Positions 12,560-23,770 of a stretch of DNA of 64,000 nucleotides are shown in pieces. The notes beneath the pieces are model-generated. The model ran no database searches. It saw nothing but the letters and a program-made list of their open reading frames with translations, and was not told where the DNA came from. Position 1 is the first letter of the stretch, and each line of letters opens with the position of its first letter. The position numbers were made by a program, and so were the translations under genes. Source of the stretch: Craspedostauros australis (lineage: Eukaryota; Bacillariophyta; Bacillariophyceae; Mastogloiales; Achnanthaceae); NCBI GenBank assembly GCA_026770025.1, contig JAMXDE010000013.1, positions 434,001-498,000 on the forward strand. The letters run 5' to 3'.

Positions 12560-14383
12560 TCACGGTTTAGGCGGTGCCTTTCGCCGCTTGCGTCCACCGA
12601 TCAAGACGAACATCAAATACGGCAGGAGTATGGGAATGCCGCAGCAAACCCCAGGCAACACCAACATGGAGGTAAGCGTGATGCAGACCCCCACAAGTCG
12701 ATGCACCGGGTTCGGCGTTCCACGATAATTGTTGCATGTCCAGCTTCCGCTATCAGTTGTGCTGTCAATACCATCGACTTTCGCTTTGTGCTTTGATGGC
12801 ACGTGACTGTCAGATAATGCCTGGAAGGACCATGACTGATACAACAACGGCTGTGGTGGCGACGGCGATGCCAATCCATCTTCGTAACTCCCCCAAATGC
12901 GAGCATGGACGATCTCGCTGTCCCAATCAAATTCCAATTCTCCAAAATTGAGCTCGGTTGCGCACATCTGCGCGTCCGTTGCTTCGTCAGTGACGATGTC
13001 TGTCCACGGGTTGACGAAATTCGCGATAGCTGTGAGCGCATTCACATGAATGTGTAAGATGAGTTTGAGGATCGTCCCGATGGTGCTGTTGCGATCCGAC
13101 AGCAACGGAACGGCACGGCCAAACTTCTCCGATGCTCCCCATGCATGCGTCAGTCCGCTGGTTGTCATTTCCATGAGGGTGCGGCGTTCGAACGCATGCG
13201 GCAGTGTATTGTCCGTGCCCTCAAGCCTGGTGGACGGAGCTCTGAAACAGTCCTTTCTAAGAAACTGCGCGAAGTGGACATCGCCCGAAATGATGATATT
13301 TGCTGCAGCGCTGTTGTGGGTGTCATCGTCAGCAAGTGAAGATGACATTAGGATGGTGTTGTAGAGTCGAGCTTGCGCGGTTGGGTACTTTCCCCAATCC
13401 TCGATAATATTGCCATCGTAAATGCGATCGGCGTGGACCTGGACGCCGCTGACAAATACGTGGATGGCAGCGCTCGAACGTCGTACTGACCGCTCCAGCC
13501 ATTCCCATTGCTCTTCGCCCAAGAAATCACCTCGCACATCATCCTGCCAACGATGCGGGAGAGTCGTCTTCCACGGTGTTTTGTTGGTGCGCACATCCAG
13601 AACGAATACCGCAACCCGTCTGTTGTTTCTGGATGCCGGAGTCGATGGATTTGACGATGGCATCGCGCAAGTTGCGTTCTTCATTTGCGCGTCTTGGCTG
13701 TGACAGCGTTGTTGCGTGACTTGCAGAATGTCGCTGCCGTCTTCAATCCCAGCTTCCGCATCCGAAAGCGTCTCCTCACCGCTGCGACGATCAAAATCGT
13801 ACACTCGCACTCCGTACACACCCCGGCCTTGCTGCGCTCGTCGATACATGGCGGAATCCTCTGGGAGATTCAAGAAATCACGAACGAAAACGAAGCCGTT
13901 CATTCTCCCGTGCTCGAATGTCGCGTCGCCGTTGTTCCTCCCGTAGTCATGGTCGTCGATCGTCCCAAAGACATCGATTCCCGTGTCCACAAAGTGGGTG
14001 TAGTTTGGCTGTGCATGGCGTTGATGCAGCAACAGATGACTCAAATAATCGGGCGTTGCATCCCGATACCGCCAACGATTCCGTGGCTTCTCCCCTCGCT
14101 GTTGCTCCAGGGGATAGGCGTGCCCATCACTGAGATCATCACCGCCGTTGCTGTCGCTGAACTCAGAAGTGCTTTTGCGGTCGTCTGCATAAACAGCATC
14201 ACCGCCCCAAACGAAACCAGCCGCGTCGCGTCGTTCCATGATTGGCCACAGCGGCTGCGGGTGGAGCTGACTGCTGCATGATCCAAACAGCAAACGTGAG
14301 GCTCTTGCACGCTCTGTGGTTGCCGCCGGCATGCCTTGAGTTGTTGGGGGGATGGGGGTATTCGGAGATGAGGATGACCACAT
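12560..14383 (-). CDS. PhoD-like metallophosphatase / alkaline phosphatase D family protein, C-terminally membrane anchored
   Basis: A 607-aa frame starting at ATG 14383, with an in-frame stop immediately upstream. Motifs typical of PhoD-like metallophosphoesterases appear in order: RLLFGSCSSQ (residues 30-39), FVWGGDAVYAD (57-67), GTIDDHDYG (140-148) and, near residue 350, ISGDVHFAQFL. These acidic and histidine residues normally bind the two metals that hydrolyse phosphate esters. The C-terminus is a strongly hydrophobic stretch (GVCCGIPILLPYLMFVLIGG) followed by a basic tail (RKRRK), which suggests a membrane-anchored ectoenzyme or endomembrane enzyme. There is no clear N-terminal signal peptide, so either an upstream exon is missing from this model or the C-terminal helix alone anchors it. 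A role in phosphate scavenging is inferred from the family only. Confidence 0.82.
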   Translation of the reverse strand: MWSSSSPNTPIPPTTQGMPAATTERARASRLLFGSCSSQLHPQPLWPIMERRDAAGFVWGGDAVYADDRKSTSEFSDSNGGDDLSDGHAYPLEQQRGEKPRNRWRYRDATPDYLSHLLLHQRHAQPNYTHFVDTGIDVFGTIDDHDYGRNNGDATFEHGRMNGFVFVRDFLNLPEDSAMYRRAQQGRGVYGVRVYDFDRRSGEETLSDAEAGIEDGSDILQVTQQRCHSQDAQMKNATCAMPSSNPSTPASRNNRRVAVFVLDVRTNKTPWKTTLPHRWQDDVRGDFLGEEQWEWLERSVRRSSAAIHVFVSGVQVHADRIYDGNIIEDWGKYPTAQARLYNTILMSSSLADDDTHNSAAANIIISGDVHFAQFLRKDCFRAPSTRLEGTDNTLPHAFERRTLMEMTTSGLTHAWGASEKFGRAVPLLSDRNSTIGTILKLILHIHVNALTAIANFVNPWTDIVTDEATDAQMCATELNFGELEFDWDSEIVHARIWGSYEDGLASPSPPQPLLYQSWSFQALSDSHVPSKHKAKVDGIDSTTDSGSWTCNNYRGTPNPVHRLVGVCITLTSMLVLPGVCCGIPILLPYLMFVLIGGRKRRKAPPKP

Positions 14384-15131
14384 TCACACGTGGTTCCATC
14401 GCTTCCTTTGTGCGGTGTCTGAAGCGAGTGGGAACTCTTTGTCGACGACTTGCACATCCTGCATCTTACAAATACACATCGCGGTTGCGCGCATGGCGCC
14501 AGAATAGATCGTGCAGATAACGCGCCCTCGCTCCCTCTGTGGAAACCTTCATGGATCTGTCCCGCGATGCGCACAACGCCGTAGTCGTACGACTACAAGA
14601 ATTGGTGCACTCCTGACGACGCCAAAGTGTCGCCAGACAATGACTGCGGCTTCTCTTCTTCCATCGCTTCGCGTCACAGTTTCCAAGTGTTCGCTTTTAT
14701 ATTTTGTCGATCCAAGATTCGTTGTGACGTTGAGCATCGGACGGCGGACTGTCCAACATGAGACCTGAATGCATGTCCCGTCGGATCTGTATCAGACCGA
14801 ATATATGCTTGTTAATGAAGAATCGAATCATGATACGGTCGCCGTACCGACAGATCACTTTTCATTCCCGACAAGTCATTCGGATTCTCGACGGACGCGA
14901 ATTGTCCTCGAGTATCGCGCGGGCTTTGGTTGTCCGTCTATCACAGGCTAATGTCGAATCTAGAGACGGTAGTGGGCAGAGAAATCGCCAACAAAATCGA
15001 CCAACAAACACAACAACAAGAAACAAGAAACAAAAACAACCGAAATCCACACACAAAAAAGAGACGTCGCAAAACACGCCAGAACCCAAAGATTGACAGC
15101 ACCCATCATCGTCCCTTCGCTGGTACACGTC
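14384..15131. other. Divergent intergenic / promoter region
   Basis: About 750 bp between the divergently transcribed phosphatase and the CXC gene. It holds both 5' flanks and an A-rich, CAACAA-rich stretch around 14,990-15,060, probably the CXC-gene leader. No further coding sequence was recognised. Confidence 0.45.
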
Positions 15132-17442
15132 ATGGATCATCAACGGGTTGGCGACCAGCCCTCGCCCATGGCCAACGTGGATGGTGATGGAAGTGGTGCT
15201 GGTGCGTCCACTCAGCACCAGGCGTCCCAGAGGCCTCAACAGGAACAACCCCACTCGCAGAGCCCAATGAGGGATGGATCACCAAAAACGCCGCAGAGGC
15301 ATCCGCAGAGGCAAGCACGAGCGTCTCAGCAGATCCAACAGCAACAGCAACAGCAACATCAGAAGCAAGAAACAAAGCCAACGATCTTCGGCGCTTACGA
15401 TGATCTCCTCGTCAAACGGCATCAGATCGAAGCTCAGCAGCTGGGTGGTGTCATTCCGCTCCCATCTCACGTGATTGGCAACCCCAGTGATCAAGATAGC
15501 CTCAAGGCGCAAGTCAAGATAAGATGTGACTGTTCTGGCAACGCATGCTTGAAGGTGTGTACAAATATGCTTCCTCTGTTCTGCTCTGCATTGCATTACA
15601 TTACATTACGCGTACTATTGTGCTCCGCTCTTGTCATCACATTGCTTGGCAGTCTCTTTTCGTTCGGTCACGTGCCCAAGCGATCGATCATTGGCTTGTC
15701 TTCGTCCACGCTCACTGAGCCTTGGCTCACGCTCTTTCGTACTACTTTCAGGTTACATGCATGATACATACATGCATGCATGCATGCATGCATGCATGCA
15801 AACGTACTCGCACTCGCGCTATTCTGCCGTACGAGTACTGACTCACCAATGTACATTGCTCTCTTTCTTCATCTCGACACGCCTGGTACCCACGAGATAG
15901 CTCTACTGCAAGTGCTTTGCCAGTGGAATCCATTGCAAGTCCTGGTCATGCGGATGTTCCGACATGTGGTGCCGCAACAACGCCCTACATGAAGAGTACT
16001 CCGTCCCGCTGCCACCAAGCATGATGGCCTCAACCACTGAAAACTCATCGACGGCGCCGTCATCCGCTCCACTTTACCGCAACCACGCAGTCCTTCTCGA
16101 GCTGCATCGCAATGTGATTGCGTTTCGATCGCCGCCAGCGTCGTCAAAGACGAGACCTTTCGTCGCTGGTGGGGCTTCGATTTCAACTACGGCGAATTTG
16201 AATTCTCATTTTGCTACTGCTGATGCGGCGGCAGCGGCGGTGGCGAGTACAGCATCCAATCAGATGCCCTCTGGCCAGCAGCAGCAGCAGGAGGCAAATC
16301 ACGAGCAGGGCCGCTCGGCAAACGAGACAGCAACAAATCATGACAAAAAGAAGGTACTGGCGACGGTTGCCACAACGACAACAGCGGCAGGCCCGGCAAC
16401 CAATACGACTCCTATGGCTGCTGTGGCTGCTGATGGTATCTTCGCACCCATGCCAACCAAACGAACAGTGCCATCAGAGGCGAGAGAGAATGTCGCAGGC
16501 AAAGAAGAAACAAGAAAACGCCATCCTTCAGCAGCAGCTGAAGTGTCGAAGGTGCCGCTGAAGTTTCTTCGATCCTCTCTTTATGGCAGGGGCGCTGTCC
16601 CGGAAGGGATGCTGTTCTTCGAGCGTCAGATGGGAAAAAAGCGCAAGCGCCAAGATAGCAAGCACCGACCAGTTACGGGACACGCACCGATCGGGCAATG
16701 GTTTCATCTTCAGGATTCCCAAAGTCGTGACCCACAGCGACAGCAACAGGCTCCGGTTCTCTCTCAAGAGCATTTGAAGAGCCTGGAGATCAACACAACA
16801 GTGAATGCAGCGTCTACACTTCAGTCCCAACTCCCACTGACGCAAGCACCACTTTCCTCGTCGTCTTCTGCATCGGTCACATCGTCTCTGAAGGCGATTA
16901 TGCAGCGCATGGCGCAGACGAGAGAGACGTTGAAATGTCACATCAAGGCGCAACAACAACGGCAACGCCGATCGCGACAGGAACCTATCCACACATTGCT
17001 TTGTGACGAAGACATCGACGGTGATCCATCGAGTTCTGTGAACCTTCCGTCACCTTTCAGCGAGATGGATCGCTTGGTGTGTCGGGAAGAGATTGAAGAT
17101 GTTATTTGGCACAATGTCGAAGGCGATCATCTCATCATTGATCAAGCAACAGAACAAGAGGTCTATCCCGAAGGGGCGTTGTTTTGCGACGAAGATCTGG
17201 CAACGATGGATGATCTGAAAGGCAATGAACTCCTTCGGGCAGGGCCGTGCGGAGAACAGTCAGACCCAACAAAGTTTCGTCGCGTTGGCAAAAATGCACA
17301 CATCTGCCAACGAGCCATTCGAACTGCAGAACAGGTTTCGCTACTTCAAGAACTCACGAGCTGTATTCGGAGGAAGGCGCTGGAGCTTGCCAGAAAGCGA
17401 CTGCAAATGGATCGACCAGCAGTCCAACCTCGGACAATGTAA
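15132..17442 (+). CDS. CXC-domain (tesmin/TSO1-like) DNA-binding protein
   Basis: Exons are 15132-15554 and 15901-17442; the intron 15555-15900 has donor GTGTGT, an AG acceptor and phase 0. The product is 654 aa. The open frame runs upstream to a TTG, and ATG 15132 is the first methionine. The splice is strongly supported because it rebuilds a CXC domain: KIRCDCSGNACLK on exon 1 joins LYCKCFASGIHC on exon 2, followed by SCGCSDMWCRNN. CXC proteins bind DNA through zinc clusters and act in cell-cycle and developmental transcription (LIN54/TSO1 family). Only one CXC copy is seen. A degenerate linker (LHRNVIAFRSP) recalls the RNPxAFxPK segment that normally separates two copies, but the second copy is missing. 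The N-terminus is Q-rich, and the rest is low-complexity and probably disordered. Confidence 0.85.
15771..15800. repeat. (CATG)n / TGCA microsatellite in the CXC-gene intron
   Basis: A run of TGCATGCA units lies inside the intron. It is self-complementary and could form a hairpin. Confidence 0.95.
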
Positions 17443-17723
17443 AATGGGTGGTACGAGCATGACGCGTAAGCGTCCGTGCATGTTGCAGAGCGCGATTCCC
17501 CTCGAGTATGGCCACGCAACGTACTCGTACTAAGAATATTGTACTACTAACATGTATTGTACTATTATATGTGCAGTTGGCATCTCAGCACGAGAATACA
17601 GTGCCACAGAGGACGTCCGCACACACAGCATGCATTGCTTCACGATTCGTACTCTACTCGTATGCAGTTTGCGAGTATTCCTAGCACATCATGTCATCGG
17701 ACATACTCGCATTGCAGAATTCT

Positions 17724-19193
17724 CTAGGAATTGACACCCAAACCAGCGAATTCACAGCATTGGTGCCAACGATCAATCTGCGTCTTCACAGCTGCCACCA
17801 TTGCGTGTGCGGGGGCGCACACCAGAGACTTGCGCACAAACATTTGATCGTCAAATGATGCCATGCTTGCGGCTTCCGCGGCGATATCTGTCCCCAGGTA
17901 GATGTAGGAATGATTGACACCAGCGATTGCTGCCAACCGTCCGAAAAATTCGCTCCAATCGTAGGCACGCGGCAACACTTCGATCACCGAACTGCAACGA
18001 TGCATGAATGGGATCAATGTGAGTTGAGCGCCATGCGGCGTCAACAAGATGTCTACGGTATTGAATGCCTCCACTTGTTGCTCGAACGACATGTTTTCAA
18101 TGAAGAAAACAGGCGGTCTGTATGGCAACTGAAGGTCCTTCTGGAAGAAAATGGCAACCTTGTGCGCACCCAACATCCGTCTCGTGCCGTTGCGGTTGGC
18201 GATGGCGATGCGGGGTGGGCGGAATTTACTTCCTGGGATGCTCGAGGCAACGCCTCCATTCGCTTCACCAGTGCCCGCAGCTGTGCTCGTCGTCTGGGAT
18301 GTGCTCATTCCATCGCCTGGTTGAGTCCTTCCACAAGACTGGTCGATATGATGACCCATGCCAAGGGCAGCCAATGTTCGCCGTCTCAGGTATTGCAAGT
18401 CATCATCGTACACTGTCTGGTAGCCCTCGATACGATGCGCGTGCGCTATGAGAAGTTCGTCAAGGTGTGATCTGTGGTCACCTTTGAAGAACTTTACGTG
18501 CTGTTGAATCAAGGTGACATTGCTGGCCTTCAACACTTTGACCATGCCCTCGGTGAAAGCGGAACCTTCAGTCATCTGGCCAAAGAAGGGCTTCCGAGCT
18601 ATGAATACGTGGTTGGCGTCAGGGAAATGCCGCCACAACGACCAGCACGGGAAAATCTGTTGCATCTGGTGTGGGAAGTGATGGACATACGTGTGGTTTT
18701 TCACGGTGCATACGACCGTCTTGATTTGCTTCTGCCGACCATTCTCGGTCCCAACAACCTTCGTTTCAGCGCCATGAATCGTCGCGGCGTCGACTTGATT
18801 CCAGGCCTCGGTGAGGTTGCCGTAGATGTCCCCGAAGACGCTCAGCAAATCGTACGATGTGGGATAGTTCGTGACATTGAAGGTGTGCGGTATTGAGATA
18901 TTCAGGATGTTGCATCCGTTGGCATCAAAAGGATCAGTCGGCCACTGCAACATGAAGGCAGGGAATTCTGTGATGTTGCGCGTCCATCGATCCGGATGCT
19001 CAGCAAGTAGACCAGTTGGATGTTTGAACGCATTGCCCAATGTGAATGGATCATCGGCGTATTTGGAACTGTTCAGCATCCGCAAAGAGATGGTCCAGGT
19101 CATCAGGCTGAAACCGAAAATGGAAAGGGCCACGATGAACCTCACGGCTTTCAAGCTGCATGGAATACCAGAGTTCGCGCTCCGAGACGACAT
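17724..19193 (-). CDS. GT61/DUF563-like glycosyltransferase, type II membrane protein (paralogue A)
   Basis: 489 aa from ATG 19193, single exon. The N-terminal signal anchor (about residues 17-37, FIVALSIFGFSLMTWTISL) indicates a Golgi/ER type II protein. Its four cluster relatives share HHFPHQMQ, PCWSLWRHFPDA, the stretch LPYRPPVFFIENMSFEQQVE and LLTPHGAQLTLIPFM. The PHGAQ-L block is the hallmark of DUF563/GT61 transferases (xylosyl-, arabinosyl- or O-GlcNAc-type). Many N-x-S/T sequons (NIS, NLT, NHT, NHS) fit a luminal domain. It has a cytoplasmic-type basic N-terminus, and the C-terminus has a conserved RWHQCC pair of cysteines. The sugar donor and acceptor cannot be read from the sequence. 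Confidence 0.85.
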   Translation of the reverse strand: MSSRSANSGIPCSLKAVRFIVALSIFGFSLMTWTISLRMLNSSKYADDPFTLGNAFKHPTGLLAEHPDRWTRNITEFPAFMLQWPTDPFDANGCNILNISIPHTFNVTNYPTSYDLLSVFGDIYGNLTEAWNQVDAATIHGAETKVVGTENGRQKQIKTVVCTVKNHTYVHHFPHQMQQIFPCWSLWRHFPDANHVFIARKPFFGQMTEGSAFTEGMVKVLKASNVTLIQQHVKFFKGDHRSHLDELLIAHAHRIEGYQTVYDDDLQYLRRRTLAALGMGHHIDQSCGRTQPGDGMSTSQTTSTAAGTGEANGGVASSIPGSKFRPPRIAIANRNGTRRMLGAHKVAIFFQKDLQLPYRPPVFFIENMSFEQQVEAFNTVDILLTPHGAQLTLIPFMHRCSSVIEVLPRAYDWSEFFGRLAAIAGVNHSYIYLGTDIAAEAASMASFDDQMFVRKSLVCAPAHAMVAAVKTQIDRWHQCCEFAGLGVNS

Positions 19194-20794
19194 GATGTCT
19201 CGGTCTCTGAGCAGAGCACCCTGAGTCTACGGTGTGCTCGATTATGTTATGATGTCTGGTGCGGATTGTCGTATGATACGGTCAATCTTAGTTGATCCCG
19301 ACAAGTGGGTACATCAACGACCCACCAATGTGGGAAGGAATTGGTTGTCGATTCATCGGCATGCTCCAAGTACTCGGACAGCAGAACACGCCAGCATGGT
19401 CGATCGAGTGAGCCATGGAACCGACATGTCATGATGATGTCGGATGGGTTTTATGACTTGTCCTGACTTAGTGCCAATTTCCGAGTTGGGCCTAGTTAGG
19501 ACACACTATCTCCACCAGCGCGTTAGAGCCGCGAGTCCAAACAAGTGAGTCCTTGCGTGAGCGAAATTAATGCGCTCATTCGACACCAGGATCCACTAAC
19601 ATGCACAAAACGTACAACAAGGACACAGTGGATAACCAAGCAAGACGGGGCGCAAAATCAGACACTTGCCATGTTCTCATGACGATCCGATCTTGCATTC
19701 CGCTTGTCACCATCTGATCTGACGCAAACAACACTCCATCTGCAAGTGCATTGCCTCCTTCTGTCATCCGTTGCTGCAACCAATCAGATTGTAGCTCTCA
19801 ACAAGGCCGAATTGGCTCTTCCTTGCTCTGGATCAGAAGATTCGGGTCAGATCTCCAAGGAAAGGATATACATCGACTGCTCCACAGGAGCAGGAGGTGT
19901 CCTGTTTGGTTCTACCAAAGAACAGCTTATCCCATGGCTCTGCATGCTTGACTTTTGTATGACTCCTCAAGTTGGACAACCTTTCATCATAATCCACTTC
20001 GATTGTAATTCACAACCTATTGCAATTACTCTACAGTTTACATCTATCAAGTTCACCTTGCCCTGCCTGGTTCTCAACAACAAGCGGTCTCAAGCCGGTT
20101 GGGAACAGGCCATCTCAGGGAACATGTCCCCGAAAGGCACGAAACATTCACTGGCCTCATCTTGACGAGACCTGTCGACGGACAGGCGGCACCACGAGTC
20201 CAATTCGACAAGCAGTTTCGAAACCGAAACGACGATGCGCGTCTGGCTGAGCAGCTTCTCATTCGTGGTGCACCAACCGCGAAGCTGAAGCGATGTTGTT
20301 GTTGTTCATGAGAACGGGCTGGTCTTCCCACGCCATCGAACTCGGCACGTGCTCGAGGCACCATGCGCACAACGACCTTCCCTTACGAGCTATTCCATGA
20401 ACATATAATATAATATTATATTCTAATCGCCTATTCAATGCTACAATACAATGCTCGTTCGTGAGAATACGACAAGAGGGTCGCTGCAACTGCTGGACTC
20501 CATCTGTGACGATTGCCATCTTTCTTCACCAACGACCGGAGACGCACGTCATATTATTGCATGAACTGATGGTGCACGAAAATTCGCGCTCTACGAAACC
20601 ATGATCTGAAGTCAGCGTCACAATTATCAATACTCTAAATAGCATCTGATAAAGTTGTCAGTATCTGAGGGGGGATGATTACTAATGTGATTTATGACCG
20701 GGAGGGACGATCTTTTCTGTGCTGTCCTGTGGTTGCCACGGCATCTGTCATTGTCCGTGGGCAGTATGCCAACAGAAGTGGCCCCACCAGTTGC
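19194..20794. other. Intergenic spacer between GT61-like paralogues A and B
   Basis: About 1.6 kb. The longest frame (19704-20165, +) begins at a TTG, is not homologous to anything recognised and is probably chance. The segment around 20,400 is AT-rich (TATAATATAATATTATA). No RNA gene or transposon end was seen. Confidence 0.4.
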
Positions 20795-22303
20795 TCAATC
20801 AGTGAATCCGCAGCACTGGTGCCATCGATCGATCTGCACCTTGACGGCTTCCACCATCGGATGCACTGGGGCGCAAACATTGTACGCCCGCGGAATCTTC
20901 TGCCCCTCGAATGAATTGAAAGGCTCCGTCTCCGCCACCACATCGGTCCCAAGGTAAATGTAGGAATGGTTGACACCGGACAGCGCTGCCAGCCTCCCAA
21001 AAAACACTTGCTCCGAATAGGCGCGTGGGAATACTTCGATCACCGAGCTGCAACGATGCATGAACGGAATCAACGTGAGTTGCGCACCATGCGGCGTCAG
21101 TAATATGTCGACGTTGTTGAATGCCTCGATCTGCTGCTCGAACGTCATGTGCTCGAGAAAAAAGACCGGCGGTCTATACGGCAGATGGAGCTCCTCCTGC
21201 AGCAGCGTGGAAATATTGCGGCCGCCAAACATTCGCCTCGTGGTGTTGCGATTGGAAATGGCGATGCGAGGTGGGCGAAGGATCTGGTTGTTCAGAACCT
21301 TCGCCGCGCCGCTTGCTGTTGTGTTGGCGTCGGCTATCAATGGTATGAGCAGGTTGGTATGCTCCGTATTGGGCGAGGGAGGTACTCCGCAGGACGGTTC
21401 GAGGTAGCGCTCCAAGCCAAAGACAGGCAAGGCATGCCGTCTCAGATGATCCAGGTCGTCCTCGTAAACTGTCCGATAGCCATCAATGAGGGTCGTGTTC
21501 GGGTAGACGTAGAGTACGTCTCGGAGATGACTTCGATGCTGACTCTTGAACATTTTCACGGTGTTGAGTTGGATTGTGATGTTGTTCGCATTCAATATCT
21601 TGACCATACCCTCCGTGAAGGCGCTGCCACTTGTGAACCATTCATAGAAGATGTTGCCAACAACGAAGACATGTTCAGCGTCTGGAAAGTGCCGCCAGAA
21701 CGACCAGCAGGGGTATATGTTTTGCATCTGATGCGGAAAGTGATGTAGGAACCAGTTGCGAGAAATGCCACACGCGGCCGTCTTGACTTCCGTGACAGGG
21801 GCTTTCCGACGCCGCCGTCGAGTGTTGTTCGTGTGAACAGCATGAACTGTTCGGACCGTCCTACTGCCATTTGCAGCGCCGGCATGTTTCCATGCCCTCT
21901 TGAGATTCCCATGAATGACAATGAAGACGTCCTTGATGTTATACGATTTTGGATAGCGAGTGACGTTGAAGGTGTGCGGCAGCGAAGTGTTGAAAACGCT
22001 GCATCCTTCGGGTCCAAAAGGATCGGTTGGCCAATCCATCATGAACGAGGGGAATTCTGTGATGTTCGTGTTCCACCGGTGGGAATGATCGGGGGTTGGC
22101 TCTCTTGGGGGGCTTGTATCCATCACATCTTCCAATACCCCATCGTAGAATCGGGAATCTTGCGTCACGTGGAAGGACATGCGCCAATTCATCGCTGTGA
22201 ACGAGATTGCGAGAATAGCAGCCATCGCGCGCTTGAAATCCATGGCGCGAATCCTGAAGAGCTTGGTGTCGGATGGGATATTGTAAGTTACGAGCGGCAC
22301 CAT
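20795..22303 (-). CDS. GT61/DUF563-like glycosyltransferase, type II membrane protein (paralogue B)
   Basis: The open frame continues upstream to 22684 (ATG), but alignment with paralogues A, C and D puts the equivalent start at ATG 22303 (MVPLVTYNIPSDTK), giving 502 aa. The signal anchor follows (MAAILAISFTAMNWRMSF). Family blocks are LHHFPHQMQNIYPCWSFW, RPPRIAISNRN, the stretch LPYRPPVFFLEHMTFEQQIE, LLTPHGAQLTLIPFM and GRLAALSGVNHSYIYLGTD. An insertion of about 20 residues rich in R (TRRRRRKAPVTEV) before the FPHQMQ block distinguishes it from A. It is probably a luminal Golgi glycosyltransferase with unknown substrate. An ATG 22243 start, closer to the helix, is also possible. Confidence 0.82.
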   Translation of the reverse strand: MVPLVTYNIPSDTKLFRIRAMDFKRAMAAILAISFTAMNWRMSFHVTQDSRFYDGVLEDVMDTSPPREPTPDHSHRWNTNITEFPSFMMDWPTDPFGPEGCSVFNTSLPHTFNVTRYPKSYNIKDVFIVIHGNLKRAWKHAGAANGSRTVRTVHAVHTNNTRRRRRKAPVTEVKTAACGISRNWFLHHFPHQMQNIYPCWSFWRHFPDAEHVFVVGNIFYEWFTSGSAFTEGMVKILNANNITIQLNTVKMFKSQHRSHLRDVLYVYPNTTLIDGYRTVYEDDLDHLRRHALPVFGLERYLEPSCGVPPSPNTEHTNLLIPLIADANTTASGAAKVLNNQILRPPRIAISNRNTTRRMFGGRNISTLLQEELHLPYRPPVFFLEHMTFEQQIEAFNNVDILLTPHGAQLTLIPFMHRCSSVIEVFPRAYSEQVFFGRLAALSGVNHSYIYLGTDVVAETEPFNSFEGQKIPRAYNVCAPVHPMVEAVKVQIDRWHQCCGFTD

Positions 22304-22980
22304 TACGTTTCGCTCTGATGTTGGTATGGATGCCCGACGTTCTGGTGGTATCAATGTCGTATCGGAATGTATCGTATTGGGACTGGTCGGGCAAAGTGAT
22401 TGCGTTGACCAACTGCGCGCTCCCTCACTTGTGCGAGTCGGGTTGGATGATGGGATATGTTTTGACGGTGCTTCTGGGCAATGGGTTGCGACGTTGTTGT
22501 CGATTGTTGGTGGACTTGTATTGTAATCGCATCGCAGGAAGAGTGCACGCCCATGGGAGTCCCTTTTTTGGATTTTGGCAAGGGTGATGGCATGTCCCCA
22601 AACGAATGTGTCATTGGTTGTTCCGCTCAAACGCGTGCGTGAAGCGCCAACAGAGGCACAACACCACAAAACTTCTTCTTGCATCCAACGCACGTTTCAG
22701 TCCCCCAGGTACAGAAATTCTGGGTTGCGCTGTTGTATTTTTGTCCGACTCTGTCCTTTCGCGTTTTTTTTTTGGCGGAAAGCTGAGCACGCGAAGATGG
22801 ACGTGTTCATGTGACTATCACCGTAGAGTATAGTAATAATAGTAGTACGAGGAAATTCACTAACCAGGTCGTTTTCGTGCCTGGCCAATCACAATGGCCG
22901 GACTGTTGACAGGCGCGTCCTCGCGACAACGACGAAACTATTAATTTAGCCGCGAAATACACACGCCAACCGTTTCCCAG

Positions 22981-23091
22981 TAGAGTAGAGCAGAGTAGAG
23001 TAGAGTAGAGCAGAGCAGAGCAGAGCAGAGCAGAGCAGAGCAGAGCAGAGCAGAGCAGAGCAGAGCAGATCAGAGTAGAGTAGAGTAGACG
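22981..23091. repeat. (AGAGC/AGAGT)n pentanucleotide array
   Basis: About 110 bp of tandem AGAGC and AGAGT pentamers: mixed at both ends, a homogeneous AGAGC core in the middle. Confidence 0.95.
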
Positions 23092-23298
23092 AGACGAGAC
23101 AAGTCGATGATGTTGTTGATGAATTCTGTTCTGTGGAATACGAGTAGAGGGTTAAACCAACTATGTTGCATACTGACATCAGCCATGGGCATGTACCCAC
23201 CTTGGGATGGTCCATTCCCAACTGCGAGGAGTTTCAGATTACATGTAGTCCATTCCTGCAATACCGTTCGGTCACTGTGTGTACTGTGCATATAAAAG

Positions 23299-23770
23299 GT
23301 CAATCATATTTGACGATACCAACCGCACCACTCCAAGCGCACTCCAAAGAGTACGGTCTTCGAGTTTGAAGTCCTAGATCCGTTTAGAAGGTATCCAATT
23401 CTACGGATGCTGATATCAAGCAGTATTGAATGGTAGGCATCGTGCTGTACAGCGTTCTGAGCATGCGTGCAGACAAAAATGTCAATCATACTGCAATCCA
23501 ACATTTCGATGACTCCGAACCTCCTCCAAAGTGTACGGATGTTGAGTTTGAAGTGATAGATCCATGTGGGAAGGATTCAAATCTACAGATCAGGATGTCA
23601 TGTGATGCTGTGGGGTACGCATAAAACTGTACAGTAACTCGACCATTTGTGTATATAATATGTCGATCGCCATCCAATCCAACACTATCACCGCTTCAGA
23701 CATGCTCCAAAGGGTACGTTTATGGAGTTTGAAGTGTTAGATCTGTCAGAAAGGGATGTTGGCATGCGCG
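23299..23770. repeat. 181-182-bp tandem direct repeat, about 2.6 copies
   Basis: Three diverged units begin at about 23299, 23481 and 23662 (GTCAATCATA / GTCAATCATA / GTCGATCGCC). Inside each, the segment CTCCAAAG.GTACG....GAGTTTGAAGT...AGATC recurs at 23342, 23524 and 23705. The array lies immediately upstream of the FkbM pseudogene. Short peptide frames across the units share EFEV-[LI]-D, so a decayed coding origin is possible but unproven. Confidence 0.8.

Noticed and set aside
13685..14281. 198-aa frame antisense to the PhoD-like gene
   Set aside because: Opposite strand of a gene with complete metal-binding motifs.
19704..20165. 153-aa frame between GT61-like A and B
   Set aside because: Begins at a TTG, no recognised domain, no paralogue; could not be supported.
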